Below are positions 44,838 through 53,231 of a DNA stretch of 64,000 bases, piece after piece. Position 1 is the first letter of the stretch. Each line of letters begins with the position of its first letter. The notes under the pieces are model-generated. The model was not told the origin of the DNA. It saw nothing but the letters and a program-made list of their open reading frames with translations, and ran no database searches. The position numbers and the translations under genes were made by a program. The stretch covers positions 2,790,001-2,854,000 of the forward strand of contig CBDICG010000002.1 of the NCBI GenBank assembly GCA_965277275.1. Direction: 5' to 3'. This DNA comes from HLUCCA09 sp965277275. Its GTDB lineage: Bacteria; Pseudomonadota; Alphaproteobacteria; Rhodobacterales; Rhodobacteraceae.

Positions 44838-46919
44838 ATGGACAGCGCGAGCGCCATCCTCTTCGATCCGCTGCTGCCTTGGGTCGCCGTTTACGCCTTG
44901 GCGGTGTTCGCCGCACTCTCCGTCGGCCTTGCCCTGTGGCGCGGCCTGCGCGGCTGGTGGTTGCGGGGGCTCGCGGCGGCCGCGCTTGTGGTTGCCGTGG
45001 CCAATCCGTCTTACCAGCAGGAGGATCGTGCGCCGCTTTCGGATATCGTGCTGATGGTGATCGACACCTCCGCCAGCCAGGAAATCTCCGGCCGGCCGGA
45101 CCAGACGGAGGCTGCGGCGGAACGCATCCGCTCAGAAGTCGCCGCGCTGCCAAACACCGAGTTGCGCGAGGTGACCGTGCGCACCGGGGAAGACAACGCC
45201 GGCACCCTCGCCGCCTCCGCGCTGGCGGAGCTGATGGCGGAGGAGCCGCGCGCCCGTGTATCCGGGGCGGTGATGATAACGGACGGCCAGGTGCACGATA
45301 TCGAACGGATGCCGGATTTGCCTGCACCGTTCCATGTCCTGCTCACCGGCGAGGAGGACGATTGGGATCGGCGCCTGATCGTCAAGAATGCCCCCGCCTT
45401 CGCCATCCTCGACGAAGAAGTGATCCTGACCGTTCGGATCGAGGATGAGGGGCGCGTGCCTACGGACATCGCCGGATCGGCGGAGCTGTCGATTGCCGTC
45501 GATGGCGGCCCGCCCGCCCAGTTTGCCGTTCCCGTGGGGGAGGATCTGGAGCTGCCCGTCACACTGCCCCATGGCGGGATGAACGTGATCCAGTTCGCCG
45601 TCGCGCCGACGGAAGGGGAGCTGACCGACCGCAACAACGAGGCGGTCATCCAGATCAACGGGGTGCGCGACAGGCTGCGCGTGCTGCTCGTCTCGGGCGA
45701 GCCCCATGCCGGGGAACGTGTCTGGCGCAATCTCCTGAAGTCAGACGCGTCGGTGGATCTGGTGCACTTCACCATTCTGCGCCCGCCCGAGAAGCAGGAC
45801 GGTGTGCCGGTGACGGAGCTTTCGCTTATCGCCTTCCCGACACGGGAGCTCTTTCTCGAAAAGATCGACGAGTTCGATCTCATCATCTTCGACCGCTACA
45901 AGCGCCGCGGTATCTTGCCGATGATCTATCTCGACAACGTTCGGCAATACGTCGAGCGGGGCGGCGCTGTTCTCGTCGCGGCGGGCCCGGATTTCGCGAC
46001 GGCGGACTCGCTCTACCGCTCGCCGCTCTCTGACATCATTCCGGCCTCGCCGACCGCACGGGTTTTGGAGCGCCCGTTCCTGCCGTCGATCACGGATGTC
46101 GGGGTCAAGCACCCTGTCACAACCGGGCTGGACGCGCTGGCGCCCGCCCCGCCAGAAGGGGAAGACGGCCCGGGATGGGGCCGTTGGTTCAGGTTGATCG
46201 ACGTCGATCCGAAATCCGGCCACACGGTGATGGCCGGGGAAGACGAGCGTCCGCTTCTGGTGCTCGACCGGGTCGGTGAAGGGCGCGTCGCGCTCATGGC
46301 GTCGGACCATGCGTGGCTCTGGTCGCGCGGGTACGAAGGCGGCGGCCCGCAGCTGGAGCTGTTGCGGCGCCTCGCACACTGGATGATGAAGGAACCCGAG
46401 CTGGAGGAGGAGGCCCTGACGGCCACGGCCTCCGGCGGCGAGGTGACGATCACGCGCCGCACCCTCGACGAGGTGCTCGGGGTTGTCGAGGTCGAGGGCC
46501 CGGACGGTGAGACCTTCACGGTGGAGTTGACCGAAGATAGTCCGGGCCGCTTCGTGGGCCGCTTCGAGACAGACGAGACCGGGCTCTTCCGCCTGTCGGA
46601 GGGAGAGCTGTCGTCCATTGTTGGCGTCGGGCCGGCGGCGCCCCGCGAGTACGAGCAGACCATTGCGAGCGCATCGGTGCTGCAGGCATCTGTCGATGTC
46701 CGCCGGGGCGGGGTTCAGCGGATCTCCGAGGGGCTCCCGAACCTGCGCAGTGTGCGCGAGGGGCGGGTCGCCTCGGGCCGCGGCTGGATCGGCATGACGC
46801 CGCGCGAAGCGTATCAGACGGCCGACGTCACGGTGACACCGCTTGTGGCGCCGCTGCTCTTTTTGCTGGCTGCGATCGCGCTGACCGTTGGCGCGTGGCT
46901 CCGCGAAGGGCGGAGCTGA
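44838..46919 (+). CDS. VWA/GATase-like membrane protein of the MoxR operon
   Basis: A 693-residue protein with two N-terminal transmembrane helices (about 12-34 and 40-57) and one at the C-terminus (about 667-688). Right after the second helix, VLMVIDTSASQ (72-82) holds a DxSxS metal site. The middle (RLRVLLVSGEPHAGERVWRN, DLIIFDRYKRRG, GGAVLVAAGPDF) resembles a class I glutamine-amidotransferase-like domain; I see no complete Cys-His-Glu triad. It ends the MoxR-DUF58-DUF4159 operon. The layout suggests a membrane platform assembled or opened by MoxR; no function is proven. Confidence 0.85.
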   Translation: MDSASAILFDPLLPWVAVYALAVFAALSVGLALWRGLRGWWLRGLAAAALVVAVANPSYQQEDRAPLSDIVLMVIDTSASQEISGRPDQTEAAAERIRSEVAALPNTELREVTVRTGEDNAGTLAASALAELMAEEPRARVSGAVMITDGQVHDIERMPDLPAPFHVLLTGEEDDWDRRLIVKNAPAFAILDEEVILTVRIEDEGRVPTDIAGSAELSIAVDGGPPAQFAVPVGEDLELPVTLPHGGMNVIQFAVAPTEGELTDRNNEAVIQINGVRDRLRVLLVSGEPHAGERVWRNLLKSDASVDLVHFTILRPPEKQDGVPVTELSLIAFPTRELFLEKIDEFDLIIFDRYKRRGILPMIYLDNVRQYVERGGAVLVAAGPDFATADSLYRSPLSDIIPASPTARVLERPFLPSITDVGVKHPVTTGLDALAPAPPEGEDGPGWGRWFRLIDVDPKSGHTVMAGEDERPLLVLDRVGEGRVALMASDHAWLWSRGYEGGGPQLELLRRLAHWMMKEPELEEEALTATASGGEVTITRRTLDEVLGVVEVEGPDGETFTVELTEDSPGRFVGRFETDETGLFRLSEGELSSIVGVGPAAPREYEQTIASASVLQASVDVRRGGVQRISEGLPNLRSVREGRVASGRGWIGMTPREAYQTADVTVTPLVAPLLFLLAAIALTVGAWLREGRS

Positions 46920-46993
46920 GCCCCTCACGGGAGGCTATGCCCCGCGCTGGGTTTTCGTGCGCGGGCGGGCTAGCCTGAGGCGTCTATTGCCGA

Positions 46994-47041
46994 TCTCCAC
47001 GTCTCCACGTCTCCACGTCTCCACGTCTCCACGTCTCCACG
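46994..47041. repeat. Six perfect tandem copies of the octamer TCTCCACG
   Basis: The unit TCTCCACG is repeated six times without variation, immediately after CGTCTATTGCCGA. It lies 75 bp past the stop of the VWA-like gene and 62 bp before the end of the convergent gene at 47104. An eight-base unit is not a codon multiple, but the array is not in a coding frame. Perfect copies imply recent expansion by slippage. Confidence 0.95.
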
Positions 47042-47103
47042 CGTATTGCGTCGCGCTACTCGCTCGACGGTGGCGGCGCGTTCACGCGCATGCCGGAGGG
47101 CGG

Positions 47104-47463
47104 TCAGCTCTCGGGCAAGGTCAGGGGAAGAAGATCACCCGACCAGCCGGTCACGTTTGTTGAGCTCTCGATGAAGAGCGGTTCGCCGGGCAGGTCGACG
47201 CGCGAGAGCGAGCGGGTGAAGGGTTGCTCGTTGACATGCGGATGCGCGAGCACACGGGTGCCGATGACGGTGCCGTTGCCCGTCACGATCCGCCATCCAT
47301 CGGCGTAGTCGTCCCACCCGGTATCCGCGTGCCGAAGCGTGACGCTGACTGTCCAGGCCGCGCCGGATTGCTGGGCCGTCGCTCCGACGATCTCTGCCGG
47401 ATCGGCAAGCGCCAGAGATGTGGAGCCAAGGACCGGGATCAGGCAGAGTGCGGCGCGGAGCAT
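47104..47463 (-). CDS. Secreted protein of unknown function
   Basis: A 119-residue protein from ATG 47463. A signal peptide ends near residue 20 (LGSTSLALA, then DPAEI). The mature part is beta-rich (AAWTVSVTLRHADTGWDDYA, DGWRIVTGNGTVIGTRVL) with WDDYADGW as the most distinctive motif. No Cys in the mature part; no family name comes to mind. The mature domain may be a small Ig-like periplasmic module. It converges with the MoxR operon. Confidence 0.68.
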   Translation of the reverse strand: MLRAALCLIPVLGSTSLALADPAEIVGATAQQSGAAWTVSVTLRHADTGWDDYADGWRIVTGNGTVIGTRVLAHPHVNEQPFTRSLSRVDLPGEPLFIESSTNVTGWSGDLLPLTLPES

Positions 47464-47709
47464 GGCGGGATGACCTTTCTCGTGGGGCGTGTCGCTCCGC
47501 TCCGGTCGGGCGCAGGACACTGCGGAGCGTGGGTCACGACGTGTTGACCCAAGCGTATCATGGTGTCGTGGCCGGCAACATGCCTCTTGCCGGCAGCTTG
47601 CATCACGTCTGCGTATTCAGTTCCAGCACAATAGGGCGCCCGATGGGCGGCAGATTTCCTGCGCATGTTTCTTGGTGCTGCGGCGCGTCTGATGGGCGCG
47701 CAAGGCTGC

Positions 47710-47729
47710 GCGCGCGCTTCGGCGCGCGT
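47710..47729 (+). other. Stable hairpin with cUUCGg tetraloop
   Basis: CGCGCGC (47711-47717) pairs with GCGCGCG (47722-47728) around TTCG, closed by C-G, with one further G-T wobble. The C(UUCG)G loop is an exceptionally stable RNA tetraloop. There is no T-run, so it is not a standard terminator; it could be a structured leader element if transcription starts upstream. Confidence 0.5.
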
Positions 47730-47781
47730 CGCCGGAGGTGGACGTCGCGCGCCTACCATAAGGTGGGTTGCCTTGGGGGAT

Positions 47782-47808
47782 GAATTGGTCTAGAAATCTT
47801 ACCAATTC
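47782..47808. promoter_or_regulatory. Perfect inverted repeat (putative GntR/FadR-type operator) before glcD
   Basis: GAATTGGT (47782-47789) and ACCAATTC (47801-47808) are exact reverse complements separated by 11 bases. The TTGGT/ACCAA half sites resemble those of FadR-subfamily GntR regulators such as GlcC, PdhR and LldR, although the spacer is longer than usual. The right arm touches the ribosome binding site GAGGAGG of glcD, so binding there, or an RNA hairpin, would block translation or transcription. Confidence 0.55.
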
Positions 47809-47820
47809 GAGGAGGACGTC

Positions 47821-49269
47821 ATGGAAATGCCCGAACCGAGCGCTGACATTCTGTCGCGCAGAGCCGATGTGGTGGCAAAACTGCACCGGATTCTGCCTGC
47901 GGATGCGGTGATCGAAGCGGCGGAAGAGTTGAAAGCCTACGAGTGCGATGCGCTCACGGCCTACACCTGCCCGCCCATGGCCGTCGTGCTGCCGTCGAGC
48001 ACGCAGGAAGTGGCAGACGTGCTGCGCCTGTGTCACGCAGAGGGCGTACCGGTGGTGCCGCGTGGCTCTGGCACATCGCTGGCGGGGGGGGCGCTCCCCA
48101 CGGCAGATTGCGTCTTGCTGGGCGTCGCACGCCTCAACGCTGTCCTCGACACCGATTACGCCAACAGGACGATCCGCGTTCAGTCGGGACGCACCAATCT
48201 CTCGGTGACGGGGGCGGTCGACGACGAAGACTTCTTCTACGCGCCGGATCCCTCGAGCCAGCTTGCGTGCGCCATTGCGGGCAACATCGCGATGAATTCG
48301 GGGGGCGCGCATTGCCTGAAGTACGGAGTGACGACGAACAATCTCCTGGGCGTGACCGTCGTTCTGATGGACGGCACGATCATGGAGGTCGGCGGCGCGC
48401 ATCTCGATGCGGGGGGATATGACTGGCTTGGTCTGCTGTGCGGCTCCGAAGGCCAGCTCGGTGTAGTGACCGAGGCAACTTTGCGCATCCTGCGCAAGCC
48501 GGAAGGCGCGCGCCCCGTTCTCATGGGATTTGACAGCTCCGAAGTGGCGGGGGCCTGCGTGTCGGACATCATCAAGGCCGGGGTCCTTCCGGTGGCGATC
48601 GAGTTCATGGACCGGATGCTGATCGGGGTCTGCGAGGATTTCGCGAACGCCGGCTACCCCGATTGCGAGGCGCTTCTGATCGTCGAGGTCGAGGGATCCG
48701 AGACCGAGATCGACATGCAACTCGGCCTGATCAAGCAGATTGCGGCCAAGCATAACCCGGTGGCGCTGCGCGAGGCCGCGGACGGCGACGAAGCCGCGCG
48801 GATCTGGGCGGGGCGCAAGGCGGCGTTCAGCGCGATCGGCAAGATCTCGGACTACATGTGTCTCGACGGGACGATCCCCGTGTCGTCGCTGCCCTACGTG
48901 CTGCGCCGGATCGGAGAGCTCTCGGAAGAGTTCGGCCTCGGCGTGGGCAACGTCTTTCATGCGGGCGACGGGAATATGCATCCCCTCATCCTCTATGATG
49001 CGAACAAGCCCGGCGACCTGGAAACCTGCGAGGCGTTCGGGGCGGAGATCCTGAAGCTCTGCGTCGAGGCGGGCGGGTGCCTGACCGGGGAGCATGGCGT
49101 GGGGATCGAGAAGCGCGATCTGATGAACGTGCAGTTTGCGCCGGAAGACATGGAGGCACAGATGCGCGTGAAGGACGTGTTCGATCCGGCGTGGCTGCTC
49201 AACCCGGCGAAGGTTTTTCCGCTCGCGGTCTCTGCACCCCGGCGCACGGGGGCATCGCGCGCGGCGTGA
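47821..49269 (+). CDS. glcD: Glycolate oxidase FAD subunit GlcD
   Basis: A 482-residue FAD-linked 2-hydroxyacid oxidase subunit. The PCMH-type FAD domain shows VVPRGSGTSLAGGALPTAD (about 78-96) and GGAHCLKYGVTTNNLLGVTV. The C-terminal domain has GNVFHAGDGNMHPLILYD and CLTGEHGVGIEKRDLM. With GlcE and GlcF it oxidises glycolate to glyoxylate (EC 1.1.99.14), feeding electrons to the membrane. The start follows GAGGAGG at seven bases. A degenerate copy of the recurrent 3'-end element separates it from glcE. Confidence 0.95.
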   Translation: MEMPEPSADILSRRADVVAKLHRILPADAVIEAAEELKAYECDALTAYTCPPMAVVLPSSTQEVADVLRLCHAEGVPVVPRGSGTSLAGGALPTADCVLLGVARLNAVLDTDYANRTIRVQSGRTNLSVTGAVDDEDFFYAPDPSSQLACAIAGNIAMNSGGAHCLKYGVTTNNLLGVTVVLMDGTIMEVGGAHLDAGGYDWLGLLCGSEGQLGVVTEATLRILRKPEGARPVLMGFDSSEVAGACVSDIIKAGVLPVAIEFMDRMLIGVCEDFANAGYPDCEALLIVEVEGSETEIDMQLGLIKQIAAKHNPVALREAADGDEAARIWAGRKAAFSAIGKISDYMCLDGTIPVSSLPYVLRRIGELSEEFGLGVGNVFHAGDGNMHPLILYDANKPGDLETCEAFGAEILKLCVEAGGCLTGEHGVGIEKRDLMNVQFAPEDMEAQMRVKDVFDPAWLLNPAKVFPLAVSAPRRTGASRAA

Positions 49270-49311
49270 TTTCTCGCGCTCCCGGCAGGCGGTCGCCTTG
49301 GGCGGGCCAGC

Positions 49312-49347
49312 GCCGGATTCGGTATTTTTGGCAAGAAGAAGATGAGG
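49312..49347 (+). repeat. Recurrent 3'-end element (degenerate copy 3) after glcD
   Basis: CCGGATTCGG, then TATTTTTGGCAAGAAGAAG, keeps the TATTTTT(G)GCAAGA core seen after dnaN and after the double ABC ATPase, but the CCTCC/GGAGG stem is lost. The downstream flank runs into the leader of glcE (ATGAGGAAGG). It may no longer terminate, consistent with glcD-glcE co-transcription. Confidence 0.55.
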
Positions 49348-49357
49348 AAGGCGCGTC

Positions 49358-50476
49358 ATGCTGGCACCAGCAAGCGAGGCTGAACTGGCGGATGCCGTGG
49401 CCGGGGCGACCGGACCGCTTTCCATACGTGGCGGCGGCACCCGTGGTATCGGCGCGGTGGCGGGCGAGGTTCTGAGCACTGCGGGCTTGAGCGGGGTGGA
49501 GCTTTATGAGCCGGGCGCGCTGACCATCGTGGTGAAGGCGGGCACGCCGCTTGACGAGGTCGAGCAGGTGCTGGGCGCGGAAGGTCAGCGCCTCGCGTTC
49601 GAGCCGATGGACCATCGGGTGTTGTCCGGGGCATCGGGGGCGCCGACGATCGGCGGCGTGGTGGCGGCCAATGCATCCGGGCCGCGGCGCATCCAGGCAG
49701 GAGCATGCCGCGACTCGCTTATCGGCGTGCGGTTCGTCGATGGGCAGGGGACAGTGGTGAAGAACGGTGGCCGGGTGATGAAGAACGTCACCGGCTATGA
49801 TCTCGTGAAGCTGATGGCAGGCAGCTTCGGCACGCTTGGCGTGATGTCGGAAGTGGCGTTCAAGGTGCTGCCGGCCACGGAGGCCTCGGCAACGCTGACA
49901 TTGGACGGGCTGATGCCGGAGGAGGGGGTGGCGGCGCTGTCCGCCGCGCTGGGCTCGCCCTTCGAAGTGAGCGGGGCGGCGCATCTCACGGAGCGGGGCG
50001 CGACGCTGATCCGGCTCGAAGGGTTCGCGGACCAGGTCAGCTACCGCGCCGACCGTTTGGGAGCGGTTCTGGGTGCCCACGGGACGGTCAAGGTCGAGCG
50101 CGACCCGGAGGCGGTGCGCGCGCTCTGGGCCGAGGTGCGCGATGTGGCACCGCTGGCCGGGCACGCGGGCGATGTGTGGCGCATCTCGATGCGTCCGACC
50201 GACGGCCCCGGGATCTGGGCTGCGCTGGGCCAGCCGCCGGCTGTCTTTGATTGGGGCGGGGGCCTGATCTGGGTGCGTGTGCCAGAGGGCAAGGATGTGC
50301 GCGCCGCCATGGCGGGCGTGACGGGCCATGCCACGCTCGTGCGCGCGTCCGAAGCCGTGCGATCCCGCCTCGGCACTTTCCATCCCGAGCCCGGGCCGCT
50401 TGCCAAGCTCGCTGCGGGGCTGCGGCAGCAATACGATCCCCGGGGCATCCTGAACCCTGGCCTGATGGGCGCGTGA
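49358..50476 (+). CDS. glcE: Glycolate oxidase FAD-binding subunit GlcE
   Basis: A 372-residue protein with the GlcE-type FAD-binding fold (IRGGGTRGIGAV near residue 20, IGGVVAANASGPRRIQAGAC, VMKNVTGYDLVKLMAGSFGT). It lacks the long C-terminal domain of GlcD, as expected for GlcE. The start follows GAGGAAGG. Its stop is followed at once by a small membrane protein gene, then glcF. Confidence 0.94.
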   Translation: MLAPASEAELADAVAGATGPLSIRGGGTRGIGAVAGEVLSTAGLSGVELYEPGALTIVVKAGTPLDEVEQVLGAEGQRLAFEPMDHRVLSGASGAPTIGGVVAANASGPRRIQAGACRDSLIGVRFVDGQGTVVKNGGRVMKNVTGYDLVKLMAGSFGTLGVMSEVAFKVLPATEASATLTLDGLMPEEGVAALSAALGSPFEVSGAAHLTERGATLIRLEGFADQVSYRADRLGAVLGAHGTVKVERDPEAVRALWAEVRDVAPLAGHAGDVWRISMRPTDGPGIWAALGQPPAVFDWGGGLIWVRVPEGKDVRAAMAGVTGHATLVRASEAVRSRLGTFHPEPGPLAKLAAGLRQQYDPRGILNPGLMGA

Positions 50477-50484
50477 GGCCGGTG

Positions 50485-50832
50485 ATGCTGGGCCAGGCTT
50501 TCGCCGTGTCGGCCGTGTCCGCCGCCGCCTTCTGCGCGCTGGCGCTGGTGCCCGATCGCAAACGGGGTGCTGCGCTGGCGCAGGCCGGGCTGGCCGGTGC
50601 GGGCGCGCTTCTCTTCGTCGCCATCGTCGCGGGGGAGAGAATAGGCAGCGGCTTTTTCCTGGCGGCCTTCGCTGTCGGGCTGATTTCCGCCACGGTGGCG
50701 GGGATGCTCTATCATCTCTATCTCGGCCGGTTCGAGCAGGTCTGGGTGGCGCGCGGCGTGTTCGCCGGTGTCTACCTTTTTCTCTCGGCGCTCTTCGGCC
50801 TCGTTTTCCTTTCGTTGATCCAAGGGGTCTGA
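50485..50832 (+). CDS. Small membrane protein between glcE and glcF
   Basis: A 115-residue protein with about four hydrophobic helices (AFAVSAVSAAAFCALALVP, LAGAGALLFVAIVAGE, FFLAAFAVGLISATVAGMLY, FLSALFGLVFLSLI). ATG 50485 follows GAGG; a GTG at 50473 overlapping the glcE stop is an alternative start. Function unknown. Its place inside glcDE-F suggests a membrane anchor or quinone-side partner of the oxidase, which otherwise has no membrane subunit. Confidence 0.7.
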   Translation: MLGQAFAVSAVSAAAFCALALVPDRKRGAALAQAGLAGAGALLFVAIVAGERIGSGFFLAAFAVGLISATVAGMLYHLYLGRFEQVWVARGVFAGVYLFLSALFGLVFLSLIQGV

Positions 50833-50833
50833 C

Positions 50834-52150
50834 ATGCAAACGAACTTCAGCCCAGAGCAGCTGACAGATCCGCAGACGGCGCGCTCGAACGAGGTGTTGC
50901 GCACCTGTGTGCATTGCGGGTTCTGTACGGCGACGTGCCCGACCTACCAGGTGCTGGGGGACGAGCTCGATAGCCCGCGTGGCCGGATTTACCTGATCAA
51001 GGACATGCTGGAGAACGACCGCCCGGCGGATGAGAAGACCGTCAAGCATATAGACCGGTGTCTTTCGTGCCTGGCCTGCATGACGACCTGTCCCTCGGGC
51101 GTGAATTACATGCATCTTGTCGACCACGCGCGAGAGCACATCGAACAGACCTACGAGCGCCCGCTCGTGGAACGCATGTTGCGCTGGACGCTGGCGCGGA
51201 TTCTGCCCTACCCGATACGGTTCCGTGTGGCGCTGCTGGGCGCGAAGATCGGGCGCCCGTTCCGCCGCTGGGTTCCGGATGCGCGGCTGCGGGCGATGCT
51301 GGAGATGGCACCCAAGACGATCCCCCCGGTCAGCCGCAACGATGATCCGCAGGTGTTCCCTGCGGCTGGAGAGCGCAAGATGCGCGTGGCCTTGATGACG
51401 GGATGTGCGCAGCGCGCGCTCAACACCGATATCAACGACGCCACCATCCGCCTGCTGACCCGGCTGGGGGCCGAGGTGGTGATCGCCGAGGGACAGGGGT
51501 GTTGCGGGGCGCTGACCCACCACATGGGCAAGACCGAGGAGAGCCACGCAACCGCCGCGCACAACATTCGGGCCTGGCACCGCGAGATGCAGGGCGAGGG
51601 GCTCGACGCCATCGTCATCAACACGTCGGGCTGCGGCACCACCGTGAAGGATTACGGTCACATGTTCCGGACGACGAAGCTTGCAGACGAGGCGGCCGCT
51701 GTGGCGGGCATCGCGAAAGATGTGAGCGAGGTGCTGAAGTTGCTGAAGCCCGGCGGAGCCGCGCCGGTGCCGCTGCGCGTGGCGTACCATGCGGCCTGTT
51801 CGCTCCAGCATGGCCAGCAAATCAAGTCGGCCCCGAAGGACCTATTGAGGGCTGCCGGGTTCGAGGTGGTGGAGCCGCGCGATGCGCATCTCTGCTGCGG
51901 GTCGGCAGGGACGTATAACCTCATGCAGCCGGAGATCTCCGGCCAGCTCAAGGCGCGCAAGGTCGAAACGCTCGAGGCCAAGCGCCCCGATGTGATCTCG
52001 GCGGGCAATATCGGCTGCATGATGCAGATCGGCGGCGGAACGGACGTTCCGGTCGTGCACACGGTGGAACTGCTGGATTGGGCGACGGGCGGCCCCGTGC
52101 CGCCGGTGCTCGCCAAGGCGCAGGACGACGGGCACCTGCGGCAAATCTGA
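50834..52150 (+). CDS. glcF: Glycolate oxidase iron-sulfur subunit GlcF
   Basis: A 438-residue protein with two 4Fe-4S ferredoxin motifs (CVHCGFCTATCP, about 26-37; CLSCLACMTTCP, about 76-87). Two CCG cysteine-rich domains follow (GQGCCGALTHHMG near 222 and CCGSAGTYNL near 355) that bind further clusters or act with quinone. It passes electrons from GlcD/GlcE to the respiratory chain. It starts one base after the small membrane protein stop, so the four genes form one operon. Confidence 0.96.
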   Translation: MQTNFSPEQLTDPQTARSNEVLRTCVHCGFCTATCPTYQVLGDELDSPRGRIYLIKDMLENDRPADEKTVKHIDRCLSCLACMTTCPSGVNYMHLVDHAREHIEQTYERPLVERMLRWTLARILPYPIRFRVALLGAKIGRPFRRWVPDARLRAMLEMAPKTIPPVSRNDDPQVFPAAGERKMRVALMTGCAQRALNTDINDATIRLLTRLGAEVVIAEGQGCCGALTHHMGKTEESHATAAHNIRAWHREMQGEGLDAIVINTSGCGTTVKDYGHMFRTTKLADEAAAVAGIAKDVSEVLKLLKPGGAAPVPLRVAYHAACSLQHGQQIKSAPKDLLRAAGFEVVEPRDAHLCCGSAGTYNLMQPEISGQLKARKVETLEAKRPDVISAGNIGCMMQIGGGTDVPVVHTVELLDWATGGPVPPVLAKAQDDGHLRQI

Positions 52151-52277
52151 CCCGGTTGGAGACGATCTTTTGCCGGTTGGTTAATATTCCGGCAAAGATC
52201 TGGGCAGGCGCGCCTAATTGCTGCCGCAAGGCGCTCGTACCCATGCTCGGGAATGCAGTGCAGGTCGGCGGTGGCTT

Positions 52278-53216
52278 ATGATCGGAATTCGCTCTTTTCT
52301 TTCGGCAATGGCGGCATGCATGTGCATGGTGCCGCTTGGCGCGTCGGCACAGAGCGACGATGGTCTGATGCGGCTCGAGACAGGGGACGAAACGCGCGGC
52401 TGGGAGGCCGTTGGCCGGCTGAACTTCGGCGCGACGGGCTTTTGCTCGGGTGCTCTGATTTCCGAAAGCCTGGTGCTGACAGCGGCGCATTGTCTCTATG
52501 ACAGCCATACCGGCGAGCGGTTCGAACCTGCGGACATGGAGTTTCTGATCGGGCTGCGCGACGGGCGGGCGGAAGCTTATCGCGGTGTGCGCCGCGCCGT
52601 GAGCCACCCTGACTATGCCTTTGGGCACAAGGTCGAGCTGAAACGGGTCGCTGTCGATCTCGCATTGCTCGAGCTGGACCGCCCGGTGCGGACCTCGCGC
52701 GTCGCGCCATTCCAGGTGGGCTATGGCCCCATGGCAGGCGAGCCGGTGGGTGTTGTGTCCTACGCGAAGGATCGATCCGAGGCGCCTTCGATACAGCGCG
52801 AATGTCACGTGCTTGAGGAGAAACGCGGTGTGGCGATGCTTTCGTGCACGGTGGATTATGGCGCCTCGGGGGCGCCCGTCTTCCGGTTTGCCGCGGATGG
52901 CCCTACGATCATTTCGGTGGTTTCGGCCAAGGCGGATGCCGATGGCGAGCGCGTGTCGCTGGCCAGTGCCTTTGGCCGCAGGTTCGAGGAACTGATGGAC
53001 GCCTACGAGGCCACCCCTGTCTCGGGCTTCGGGCGCGAGCTTTGGGCCGACGACGAGCCGGCATCCGCGGCGCCGCAGACAGCCGAAGTGCCCGAGATGA
53101 CAGAGGCAACACGGGCGTCGGGTGTGGGCGCACTGAACAGCGGTGGGGCAACTGTCCGGCGTTTGGGCGTCGGCCATGACACCGGAGAGTCATCGGCCAA
53201 GTTCCTGCGTCCCTGA
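52278..53216 (+). CDS. Secreted trypsin-fold serine protease 1
   Basis: A 312-residue protein with a signal peptide (to about residue 24, GASAQ). A chymotrypsin-like (S1) domain carries His71 (LTAAHC), Asp127 (VDLALLEL) and Ser197 (YGASGAP). Cys pairs FCSG/AAHC and REC/LSC match expected disulfides. The last 60 residues form a Pro/Ala/Thr-rich linker ending in KFLRP. ATG 52278 is chosen because it starts the signal peptide; the frame is open to 52218. A paralogue follows after 15 bp. Confidence 0.88.
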   Translation: MIGIRSFLSAMAACMCMVPLGASAQSDDGLMRLETGDETRGWEAVGRLNFGATGFCSGALISESLVLTAAHCLYDSHTGERFEPADMEFLIGLRDGRAEAYRGVRRAVSHPDYAFGHKVELKRVAVDLALLELDRPVRTSRVAPFQVGYGPMAGEPVGVVSYAKDRSEAPSIQRECHVLEEKRGVAMLSCTVDYGASGAPVFRFAADGPTIISVVSAKADADGERVSLASAFGRRFEELMDAYEATPVSGFGRELWADDEPASAAPQTAEVPEMTEATRASGVGALNSGGATVRRLGVGHDTGESSAKFLRP

Positions 53217-53231
53217 CCGAAAGGGCTCCCC

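Larger units (their letters stand above)
47464..47820. other. Intergenic region upstream of glcD
   Basis: About 360 bp between divergent genes. It holds a very stable hairpin with a UUCG loop (47710-47729) and a perfect 8-bp dyad directly before the glcD ribosome binding site (47782-47808). No gene recognised. Confidence 0.6.

Noticed and set aside
47464..47820. Hairpins upstream of glcD as a CRISPR or tRNA-like element
   Set aside because: No direct repeats with spacers and no cloverleaf with a T-loop (GTTCGAATC-like) sequence.
52156..52187. TTGGAG ... TAATAT as a promoter for the first protease
   Set aside because: The -10 is good but the spacer is 20 nt, too long for a standard promoter.
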